DNA of 64,000 bases, from positions 1 through 64,000 of the forward strand of contig CAVZIT010000004.1 of assembly GCA_963775445.1 (NCBI GenBank), read 5' to 3'. Positions 1 through 6,634 of this stretch are shown one piece after another. Each line of letters begins with the position of its first letter. The stretch's first letter is position 1. The notes below the pieces were generated by a model that was given only the letters and a program-made list of their open reading frames with translations, had not been told where the DNA came from and did no database searches. Origin of the DNA: Dokdonella_A sp963775445 (GTDB taxonomy: Bacteria > Pseudomonadota > Gammaproteobacteria > Xanthomonadales > Rhodanobacteraceae). The translations under genes were made by a program, and so were the position numbers.

Positions 1-149
1 TGACTCGCTTCATGGGACTCCAATGTGTGGTGCTTGGGAGTGGCGTTTCCTCCGAGGCTTAACGACCGAACTCATCGATGCCAGCAACTCGCGCGCGGGT
101 TGCGGAGGCAGCCGCGTGACAGACGCTTTCGGGGCCCCATGGAGAGTTC

Positions 150-305
150 CTACGAAAAAGTGGACCCCTGAGGTCGGACACGGTTGGCCTCGAACTCGAT
201 GGATGAACGATACCCCAAGGATGAGTGCAAGCGGTGGTTGTTGTAGAAATCCATGTTGCTGCGTAACGCCGAACGCCGACTGCGATCGGCGGTGAAGCAC
301 TGGCG
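150..305 (-). pseudogene. IS3-family transposase OrfB, C-terminal remnant
   Basis: Read on the minus strand, the frame ending in a TAG at 150-152 gives the residues NMDFYNNHRLHSSLGYRSS and then about 16 more to the stop. This F-Y-N-x-x-R-x-H-S-x-L-G-Y block is the signature of the extreme C-terminus of IS3-family OrfB (DDE integrase fold). Further upstream the frame stays open but no longer resembles a transposase, and the DDE residues and OrfA are absent, so this is a decayed end. The fragment lies about 250 bp from the stop of a glycosyltransferase gene and marks an old insertion at this edge of the window. The boundary at 305 is approximate. Confidence 0.6.
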
Positions 306-548
306 GTCATACCTGTCCGACTTCTCCTGGAAAACGGACTCTACTTGGATCAGGCTGGTACTGAAACTTGCGGGCAGGTCAAGAGCGTGATGACGTGCTG
401 AAACCCGAGATGCTGATACTGACGCGCGTCTTAACGCCTAACGGGGACAAGACGAGCCGCGCCGCCGGAACCGCGGCAGGCTCGGAGTGAAGGGTTGAAC
501 TGAAAATAAGCTCATAAGCTCGTGGGCGGCGATGGCTCCATCGATTGG

Positions 549-1802
549 TTAGACCATCCCTTTCAGGTCTTCAGGCGCCATCGCTTCGATGCGGCGCGCC
601 GCTTCCTGCGCTCCCCCGAATTGCCGCATTCGTTCCGCGACGTTTCGCGCCGCGTCCCGGTAGCGTTCCTCGTGCAACACTCGCTGCACCTTCTCCGCAA
701 ATTCAGCCAGATCGATTTGCTTTTCGCCATCCTCGCCATCGATGGGCAGCACGATTTCGCCCGCGCCCAAAGCCACTAGCCTTCGCGCGTTGCTTTCCCG
801 TTCCGAAATGGTCGGAATGATAACCGCAGGCGTGCCCGCGGCGAGCGACTGCATCACCGAGCTGTGTCCCCCGTGGTGCACCATCAAGTCGCTGCGTTCG
901 GCCATCGTGCGACCGGGCACATAGGCGGCGTGATGGAAGTTGGAGGGCAGTGCGCCAATTTCGGTCGGCATTTCCTGATAGCCGGTAGTAAGGACGACCT
1001 CCACGGGCGCGTCACCCAGCGCAGCGATTGCCGCGCGGATCACTACGATAGAGTCAATCGCTGTGGCCACCGGCGCATAGCGGGGATTCCCCGAATAGAC
1101 CCATACGACCGGCTTGCCTGAGCGGAGCGAATCGATCTCGCTGGGCAACTGTGCATCCCCGCGCTGCCACACGATAGGCCCGATATGCGTGACAGGCGCC
1201 GACGACGAGACAGGATCGGTCTCCGGCGTACCGACGATGAGGGAGAGATCCCCCGCCAACAGATCGACGCTGCGCGCAACCGGCGCGAGCCCGTATTCGC
1301 AAGCGATCTTGTTGATGAGCGGCGTGATGCTGGGCAGTCCGACGGGTCGCTCGCCCGCCCACCAGCGAAAGCCCTCACTCTGCGGATGGAAATTTCCTTG
1401 CAGCACGGTGGCGAGTGGGAGACCGGCAATTCGCGTGGCCAGACAGGCGAAGACTCCAAATGAATCAACCACCACGTCAGGTTTGAATTCCCGGATCACA
1501 TCGAGGTGCAGCCGCGTGTTCGCGCGCACAAATTCTTCGTCGGCAAAAAGCCATCCAAAAAACTCTTCCACATCCCACGCTTGGCTCGCCTTCGCCAAAT
1601 CAAAGGGCGGATCCGGAAGCGAACGCGAAGGCATCGGCCGGTTAGCGAGTCCCGCGTCTTCGATCAGGCGGGCCGGTGCGGGCGAGGGGTTGAATACCGC
1701 AACATCGTGTCCACGATCAGCGAGAACACGCGCAATCGGCACCAACCGCGTCGGCAAGCCAAGGTCGTTGGCCGGCAGCATCGTGAACAGGAATCTCGCC
1801 AT
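549..1802 (-). CDS. GT1 (UGT/MGT-type) glycosyltransferase
   Basis: A 417-residue protein of the GT-B fold, family 1, which moves a sugar from an activated nucleotide sugar to a small hydrophobic acceptor. The N-terminus (FLFTMLPANDLGLPTRLVPI) has the acceptor-domain layout of macrolide or flavonoid-type glycosyltransferases. The C-terminal donor site is visible as HHGGHSSVMQSLAAGTP followed by a P-x-x-x-E-R-E-x-N-A-R run, the nucleotide-sugar signature of GT1. Length matches the family. The ATG start has a good ribosome binding site (GAGGATGG). It is an isolated gene beside insertion-sequence debris, which suggests an accessory origin. The donor and acceptor cannot be deduced. The family call is firm; the role is unknown. 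Confidence 0.85.
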   Translation of the reverse strand: MARFLFTMLPANDLGLPTRLVPIARVLADRGHDVAVFNPSPAPARLIEDAGLANRPMPSRSLPDPPFDLAKASQAWDVEEFFGWLFADEEFVRANTRLHLDVIREFKPDVVVDSFGVFACLATRIAGLPLATVLQGNFHPQSEGFRWWAGERPVGLPSITPLINKIACEYGLAPVARSVDLLAGDLSLIVGTPETDPVSSSAPVTHIGPIVWQRGDAQLPSEIDSLRSGKPVVWVYSGNPRYAPVATAIDSIVVIRAAIAALGDAPVEVVLTTGYQEMPTEIGALPSNFHHAAYVPGRTMAERSDLMVHHGGHSSVMQSLAAGTPAVIIPTISERESNARRLVALGAGEIVLPIDGEDGEKQIDLAEFAEKVQRVLHEERYRDAARNVAERMRQFGGAQEAARRIEAMAPEDLKGMV

Positions 1803-1837
1803 CGGTCCATCCTCTATCGCGGCAGCCTGACGAGGGG

Positions 1838-2344
1838 TTAGGCCCCCCTGCGCTGCTCTCGACCCACTCTCGATGAGCCTACAGCCTTCTTGGCCGCAGC
1901 TGGACGACGAGCGCGCTGCCTGGCCGAGACTGACTTGATGATGGTCGTAAGAGGCGGTGCCTCCTCAAGCGTGGGCCCGGCCGCGTCCTTGGCTGCCCGA
2001 ATCAAGTCCTGCACGGCAGGCTCAAGCAACCGCGCCGGCGGCTGCAGCCTGATGCTTCGAACCTGGGCGCCCTCGCCCTCAAGGATTCCGGTCGGATCTG
2101 GAAGGCGGGTGCCTTGAAAGAAGAACAACGTGACCCACTTCGGGTAGCCGGCTACGGAGACAATCGCGTCGGAGGCGCGCTGGGATGATGCGAAACCAAA
2201 GACCAGCGCATTGTAGTTGTCATAGATGAGTTCGAAGCCACGTGGGAAGTGGCCAGCCAGGTGCTCCCGAACAGACTGCAACTGCATAGCGATCTCAGGC
2301 AGGTACTTTCCCAGGAATGCGCCAATGAGGTCACGGTCAGTCAT
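1838..2344 (-). CDS. DUF1801 domain protein
   Basis: A protein of about 168 residues whose first 130 residues fit the DUF1801 (YdhG-like) family: an N-terminal helix (IGAFLGKYLPEIAMQL), a YDNYNALVFGF strand segment, and a WVTLFFFQGTRLPDP segment that is typical of this fold. The biochemical role of the family is not known. The tail of about 35 residues is rich in Ala, Arg and Lys and is probably disordered. A longer reading frame reaches 2401, but the conserved part begins at the methionine at 2344, so I use that start. It lies 35 bp upstream of the GT1 gene on the same strand and could be co-transcribed with it. Confidence 0.7.
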   Translation of the reverse strand: MTDRDLIGAFLGKYLPEIAMQLQSVREHLAGHFPRGFELIYDNYNALVFGFASSQRASDAIVSVAGYPKWVTLFFFQGTRLPDPTGILEGEGAQVRSIRLQPPARLLEPAVQDLIRAAKDAAGPTLEEAPPLTTIIKSVSARQRARRPAAAKKAVGSSRVGREQRRGA

Positions 2345-2483
2345 TGTGGGACCTAGACAGTGTGACTTTCGCAAAGACAAGCGCTGACCTCGCGGGACCA
2401 TAGTCGCGGGTTAGCGTGTTGCCAGAGCCGCAGGGGCGAGCAAGCGCTACGCTCATCGTTCGGTTTCCATCGCGGAGGTCTGC

Positions 2484-2697
2484 ATGAATAACGATAGCAC
2501 CATCCAGGTGGGTCTCGATGTGCACAAGGATTTGATCGTCGCGGCGGACGCTGTCGGTCTGGGGAAAGTCCAGAGCCTGGGCAACATCGGCATTCTCGAG
2601 CGCGATATCACGAAGTTGTGCAGACGGATGCAGAGCAAGGGTTCGCGGGTTTGTTTCGTGTACGAAGCCGGCCCGTGTGGCTACGGGCTGTACCGCT
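2484..2697 (+). pseudogene. IS110-family transposase, N-terminal fragment
   Basis: About 71 codons from the ATG at 2484 encode IQVGLDVHKDLIVAA, then VCFVYEAGPCGYGLYR: the start of the DEDD (RuvC-like) catalytic domain of IS110-family transposases, including the first Asp (GLDVHK) and the Glu in YEAGP. The match stops abruptly at about 2697, where the sequence becomes integron integrase. The rest of the transposase, including its C-terminal Ser domain, is missing. The start has an upstream GGAGG. The fragment cannot be active. Confidence 0.8.
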
Positions 2698-3150
2698 CGC
2701 GCGAAAGTATCCGCAGGCGGCGAAGGACTTCCGCTGGCAGTATGTGTTTCCGTCGGTCCGGCGCTCGTGCGATCCACGCGACGGCTGCGTGCGGCGCCAC
2801 CAATTCGACGAGGCGATCCTGTCGCGCGCGCTGAAGTCGGCGCGCCAACGCGCGGGCCTCGCCAAGCCACTCAGCGCGCATACGCTGCGCCACGGCTTCG
2901 CGACCCATCTGCTCGAAACCGGCTATGACCTGCGGACGATCCAGGGCGAGGCGGGAGACGCGAGGTGCCCTGAATGGCATCTCGCACCGCTGGGCGCCGG
3001 AGCCATGGATGGCGCAGGCCGGACTTTTCTCGCGCAGCCGGACGCGCAGCGAGAAAACTGCTGGACCAGAAGGATGTAGCCACCACGAAAATCCACACGC
3101 ATGTCCTCAATCGTGGCGGACACGGTGTCGTGAGTCCTCTCGATCGCTGA
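2696..3150 (+). pseudogene. Integron integrase (IntI-type), C-terminal half, interrupted
   Basis: From 2696 the frame reads LARKYPQAAKDFRWQYVFPS, then RRHQFDEAILSRALKSA and HTLRHGFATHLLETGYDLR, the C-terminal part of an IntI tyrosine recombinase (catalytic H-x-x-R in HTLRH). At 2945 the similarity breaks and resumes at 3058 in another frame: LLDQKDVATTKIHTHVLNRG, then GGHGVVSPLDR and TGA at 3148-3150, which carries the box with the nucleophile position. The usual Tyr is replaced by His (THVLNR is preceded by KIH where IntI proteins have IYTHVLNR). The N-terminal half is gone, replaced by the IS110 fragment. It points to a former chromosomal integron, but I see no attC array next to it. Confidence 0.8.
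2945..3057 (+). repeat. ~110-bp palindromic insertion inside the integron integrase
   Basis: This segment separates two parts of the IntI reading frame. It holds three foldable blocks: a 10-bp stem at 2960-2969/2976-2985 with loop CTGAAT (one G-T pair); a GCGCC...GGCGC stem at 2994-2998/3011-3015 around GCCATGGATGGC; and a perfect 9-bp stem TTTTCTCGC/GCGAGAAAA at 3025-3033/3049-3057. It encodes nothing recognisable. Its blocks recur in the same order near 56.06-56.21 kb, so it is probably a small mobile or mobilisable non-coding element. Confidence 0.6.
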
Positions 3151-3222
3151 GGCGCGCATCTTCCTGATTGCGTGCCGCGATCGAGTCCGTACACTGGCCG
3201 CCTTTCCCTGCGGCGCGCGCAT

Positions 3223-4017
3223 ATGCTGGATCTCTTCAATGTCGTCTTGCTCGGCATCATCGAAGGCGTGACCGAGTTCCTGCCGATTTCGAGCACCGGG
3301 CATCTGCTCATAGCCGAGCACTGGCTCGGCGCACGCTCGGAACTGTTCAACGTGGTGATTCAGGCCGGCGCGATTGTCGCGGTGGCGTTGATCTATTGGC
3401 GTCGGCTGTGGCAGCTCGCAACCGGGCTGGGCGATGCGGCCAATCGCGACTACGCGGCGAAGCTTGCGGCCGCATTCGCGATCACCGCCGTGCTCGGCTT
3501 CATCGTGACGCGTCTCGGTTTCAAACTGCCGCAGACGATCACGCCCGTTGCATGCGCGCTCGTGATCGGCGGCTTCTGGATGCTCGGTGCGGAGTGGCTT
3601 GCGGCGCGGCGGCCATACAGTGCGCGCGTCACCTGGCTTGTCGCGATACTGGTCGGGCTCGCGCAGGTCGTTGCCGCTGTGTTTCCGGGTACCTCGCGAT
3701 CGGCCGCGACGATTTTCATCGCGATGATCGCCGGAACCAGCGATCGCAAGGCCGCAACGGAGTTTGCATTTCTGGTCGGCATTCCGACCATGTTCGCGGC
3801 CAGCGGATACGAATTTCTCAAGCAATGGAAGGGCGGCGGCGCGGCGCACGAGGATTGGCTTGGGCTCGCAATTGCTTTCGCGGTTGCGACGATCACGGCG
3901 TTCGTCGCGGTGCGCTGGCTGCTCGGCTACATCCGTAATCACCGATTCACGGTATTTGCCATGTATCGCATCGTGTTTGGGGTGCTGCTGCTTTTGTTCG
4001 CGGGCGCGGGATATTGA
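3223..4017 (+). CDS. uppP: Undecaprenyl-diphosphate phosphatase (UppP/BacA)
   Basis: A 264-residue integral membrane enzyme that removes one phosphate from undecaprenyl pyrophosphate and so recycles the lipid carrier for peptidoglycan and other envelope polymers. The two family signatures are present: EGVTEFLPISSTGHL near the N-terminus (catalytic Glu and Ser) and PGTSRSAATI about residue 165 (Arg and Ser of the second box). Seven to eight hydrophobic segments and the length fit the family. A reading frame starts at 3172, but the conserved protein begins MLDLFNVVLLGIIEG at 3223, preceded by no useful homology. It stands alone between mobile debris and a tandem repeat array. Confidence 0.95.
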   Translation: MLDLFNVVLLGIIEGVTEFLPISSTGHLLIAEHWLGARSELFNVVIQAGAIVAVALIYWRRLWQLATGLGDAANRDYAAKLAAAFAITAVLGFIVTRLGFKLPQTITPVACALVIGGFWMLGAEWLAARRPYSARVTWLVAILVGLAQVVAAVFPGTSRSAATIFIAMIAGTSDRKAATEFAFLVGIPTMFAASGYEFLKQWKGGGAAHEDWLGLAIAFAVATITAFVAVRWLLGYIRNHRFTVFAMYRIVFGVLLLLFAGAGY

Positions 4018-4031
4018 GCCGGCCGGAGATG

Positions 4032-4418
4032 TGCCCTTCGACGTCGGCGCTGCGCGCTGACGCTCAAGGTGAACGATACTGAGGTGGGTCGACGCTCGGA
4101 GCTTGGTCCGCATTCGATCCCGGGGTCGTGCCCTTCGACTTCGGCGCTGTGCGCCTACGCTCAGGGTGAACGGTACTGGGGTGGGTCGACGCGCGGAGCT
4201 GGTCCGAACTCGATCTCGGAGTTGTTCCCTTCGACGTCGGCGCTGCGCGCCTACGCTCAGGGTGAACGGTACTGGGGTGGGTCGACGCGCGGAGCTTGGT
4301 CCGGACTCGATCTCGTCGTTGTGCCCTTCGACGTCGGCGCTGCGCACCTACGCTCAGGGTGAACGGTGCTGAGGCGGGTCGACGCTCGGAGCCTGGCCCA
4401 GGGTGGGTCCGCAGATCT
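4032..4418. repeat. Four-copy ~97-bp tandem array built on a REP-like palindrome
   Basis: Copies begin near 4032, 4129, 4225 and 4322 (steps 97, 96, 97). Each holds CCCTTCGACGTCGGCGCTG, then CTACGCTCAGGGTGAACGG, then a GGTGGGTCGACGC...GGAGCTTGGTCCG spacer. The first two blocks are the arms of the dispersed REP-like palindrome seen elsewhere in the window; only here is it amplified head to tail together with its spacer. The array fills the gap between uppP and the PEBP gene, and I see no protein-coding signal in it. Confidence 0.85.
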
Positions 4419-4437
4419 GACTGACGCCAAAATTGCG

Positions 4438-5070
4438 TCAGCCGCGCAGTGCCGGGTTGAGCGTGTAGGTCCCGGAGTAAGCGCCTTCATCGAGGACGTG
4501 GCCGCTCATCGTCGCGCGCACGTCCGCAATTCGAAAGCCTTCGGGCAAACCGAGCGTCGGCACGTCGAGCGCGAACACCTCGAATACGTAACGATGCACG
4601 CGCTCGTCGTTCCATGGCGGGCACGGGCCATCGTAGCCCCGGTAATCGCCGCGCATGGCGTCGTCGCCGGCGAACCAGTCGGTGTAGCTGTTCAGTCCCT
4701 GCAGCGCGTTCGGCGGCCCGATCGGATTGTTCTTGCCATGCGCGACGACGCCGTCCGCGCAACTGCCCGCGGCGAGTTCGCGGCATTCGCCCGGGATATT
4801 GGCCATCACCCAGTGCACGAATTCCACGCGCGGCAGATCGATCGCCACGCTGCGGCCTTCCTGATTCACGTCGTCGCCCACACTCGGCACATCGCGATCG
4901 ACGCAGAACAGCACGAACGATCGCGTATCGAGTGGCGCGCCGGTCCATGCGAGGTGCGGGTTGCGGTTGCCGGCCCAGACGACGTGCTTCTCGTCGCCAC
5001 TCGGCCGCGCGAACGCGAACTCTTCCGGAATCGGCTGGCCTGCCTGAAAACTGTCGCTTCGAAGTTCCAT
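4438..5070 (-). CDS. YbhB/YbcL family (PEBP, Raf-kinase-inhibitor-like) protein
   Basis: A 210-residue phosphatidylethanolamine-binding-protein fold. Visible family features are the ligand-pocket D-x-D-x-P (VDRDVPS), HWVMANIPG, the GYDGPCPPWND loop, and HRYVFEVFALDVP. The bacterial YbhB and YbcL proteins have no settled function; in eukaryotes the fold inhibits Raf or binds phospholipid. There is no signal peptide, so it is probably cytoplasmic. It starts 4 bp after the stop of the sugar-dehydrogenase-like lipoprotein gene and is almost certainly co-transcribed with it. Its stop lies inside a small CTGACGC...GCGTCAG hairpin (4421-4441). Confidence 0.9.
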   Translation of the reverse strand: MELRSDSFQAGQPIPEEFAFARPSGDEKHVVWAGNRNPHLAWTGAPLDTRSFVLFCVDRDVPSVGDDVNQEGRSVAIDLPRVEFVHWVMANIPGECRELAAGSCADGVVAHGKNNPIGPPNALQGLNSYTDWFAGDDAMRGDYRGYDGPCPPWNDERVHRYVFEVFALDVPTLGLPEGFRIADVRATMSGHVLDEGAYSGTYTLNPALRG

Positions 5071-5074
5071 CGCA

Positions 5075-6184
5075 TCAACCTCCGGATAATCGTGTGGGCG
5101 CGGGTTTTTCGTACGTCACCCGGTAGACGGCGCCTTGGCGGTCGTCCGAAATCAGCAGCGCGCCATCGGGCATCACTTCGACATCGACCGGACGGCCCCA
5201 ATCCTGCTCGTCGTGCTCGAATCCGGTGACGAGCGGTTTGTAGTTGATCACGCGCGCGCCGTCCAGCTCGACGGCCATGACGCGGTAACCCGACTTCTTC
5301 GAGCGGTTCCACGATCCGTGCTCGGCGACGATCACGGCGCCATGATATTCCCTCGGAAACATCGACCCGTCGTAGAAACGCATGCCGAGCGACGCGACAT
5401 GCGCGCCGAGTTTCAGGACCGGCGGCGTGTAATCCTTGCAGCTCTTGCCCTTGCCGAAGGTCGGATCGAGTACGTCGCCTGCGTGGCAGAACGGAAACCC
5501 GAAGTTCTCGCCCGCGTGCGTGATGCGGTTCAATTCGTCCGAAGGCACGTCGTCGCCAAGGAGGTCGCGGCCGTTGTCGGTGAACCACAACTGGCCGGTG
5601 CCGGGCTGCCAGTCGAATCCGACCGTGTTGCGGATGCCGTACGCGACATCGCGCTGATCGCTGCCATCCGGCTTCATGCTGGTCAGCTTGCCGAAGCCCT
5701 TGCGATCGCAGACGTTGCAGGGCGCGCCAATCGGGACGTAAAGACGGCCGTCCGGTCCGAATGCGAGAAAGCGTCCACCGTGGTGGGTCTCGCTCGGCAG
5801 CTTGTCCGTGACGAGCGCGGGCTTTGGCGGATCGTCGAGATGCTGTTCGATGTCGCGCAGGACGACGATGCGGCTGATCGCCGACACGTAAAGATCGCCG
5901 CTGTGGAACGCGACGCCAATCGGCGTGTCGAGCCCCGATGCGATCACGCGGACCTTTTCGGCGCGTCCGTCGTGATCGGCATCGGTCAGCGCATACACGT
6001 TGCCGCCGGTCGAGCCGGCGAACACAGTGTCGTGATCGCCAAGTGCCAGCTCGCGCGCGCCGTCCACCTGATCGGAATAAACCGAGATGCGGAAACCCGA
6101 CGGCAGCGTCAGCTGATCGAGTTCGGGTCTTGCGGCGCACGCCGGCAGAGCGACCAGGACCAGGCATAAGGCGAATGCGCGCAT
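5075..6184 (-). CDS. PQQ-type sugar (sorbosone/glucose) dehydrogenase-like lipoprotein
   Basis: A 369-residue six-bladed beta-propeller of the soluble glucose/sorbosone dehydrogenase family. The N-terminus MRAFALCLVLVALPACAARP is a signal peptide with a lipobox (LPAC), so the protein is probably anchored in an envelope membrane. Propeller motifs include LPSGFRISVYSD, GLDTPIGVAFHSGDLYVS, HHGGRFLAFGPDGRLYVPIG, GENFGFPFCHAGD and EHGSWNRSKKSGYRV. CNVCDR and CHAGD hold conserved cysteines. Family members oxidise sugars using PQQ, but some homologues have lost the cofactor, so activity is not certain. A start 27 bp upstream is possible; I prefer the one that begins at the signal peptide. It forms an operon with the downstream PEBP gene. 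Confidence 0.85.
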   Translation of the reverse strand: MRAFALCLVLVALPACAARPELDQLTLPSGFRISVYSDQVDGARELALGDHDTVFAGSTGGNVYALTDADHDGRAEKVRVIASGLDTPIGVAFHSGDLYVSAISRIVVLRDIEQHLDDPPKPALVTDKLPSETHHGGRFLAFGPDGRLYVPIGAPCNVCDRKGFGKLTSMKPDGSDQRDVAYGIRNTVGFDWQPGTGQLWFTDNGRDLLGDDVPSDELNRITHAGENFGFPFCHAGDVLDPTFGKGKSCKDYTPPVLKLGAHVASLGMRFYDGSMFPREYHGAVIVAEHGSWNRSKKSGYRVMAVELDGARVINYKPLVTGFEHDEQDWGRPVDVEVMPDGALLISDDRQGAVYRVTYEKPAPTRLSGG

Positions 6185-6634
6185 GACGACTCCGATGAAT
6201 CGGAAGCGCACGATTCTACGCAGCTGCGAGTGAACGCCAACCGCGCGCGCGTCTCAGGTTCAGATGCCGTCGAGGCACAGGCTTCGATCTTGTGCCGCCG
6301 GACTGCACGCCTTTTTTTGCGGCCGCCTCGTGGCAGCCGCCTTGGGGAGCCGCTGATCAAATGCATTCAGCATCGCCCCGGCGCAGGCCGGGGGCCAGTC
6401 AGACTTTGTAACCCGGCCACAGGTCGGGAATCCTTTTTTTTCTGGACTCCGGCTCGGGCGAAGCCCGGTCTATCCTGAGCCTGTCGAAGGGCCGGAATGA
6501 CAGCAAGATCAGAGTTTCCTTATTGATTCGGCGCGCAAACCGTGAGAAATCCCGTTCGCCCTGAGCGTAGCGCAGCGAAGTCGAAGGGTGATTGCGCCAC
6601 TGCTGCTTGTGAGCCGAATCAATAGGTCGCGTGA
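6185..6634. other. 450-bp intergenic region with REP/MITE-like sequence
   Basis: I see no gene here. The left part is plain, with short T-runs at 6311 and 6433. From about 6470 it holds a partial REP arm (ATCCTGAGCCTGTCGAAGGG) and a complete REP palindrome inside outer inverted repeats, listed separately. It would contain the promoter of the sugar-dehydrogenase operon at its left end and the 3' end of the TPR gene's transcript at its right end. Confidence 0.6.
6520..6624. repeat. MITE/BIME-like element, copy A
   Basis: The outer inverted repeat is perfect over 12 bp: TATTGATTCGGC (6520-6531) and GCCGAATCAATA (6613-6624). Twenty bases inside the left arm begins the REP unit CGTTCGCCCTGAGCGTAGCG, followed by CGAAGTCGAAGGG. 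The same outer repeat, 20-base spacing and REP unit occur at 12938-13074. Confidence 0.6.

Noticed and set aside
2923..4347. 474-codon open frame on the minus strand over uppP and the tandem array
   Set aside because: It is antisense to uppP, has extreme Arg/Glu bias and repeats because it crosses the 97-bp array. uppP on the other strand has clear catalytic motifs.
4032..4418. CRISPR array
   Set aside because: The repeating unit is about 97 bp with no short repeat/variable spacer alternation; spacers between REP arms are nearly identical, and no cas gene is present.
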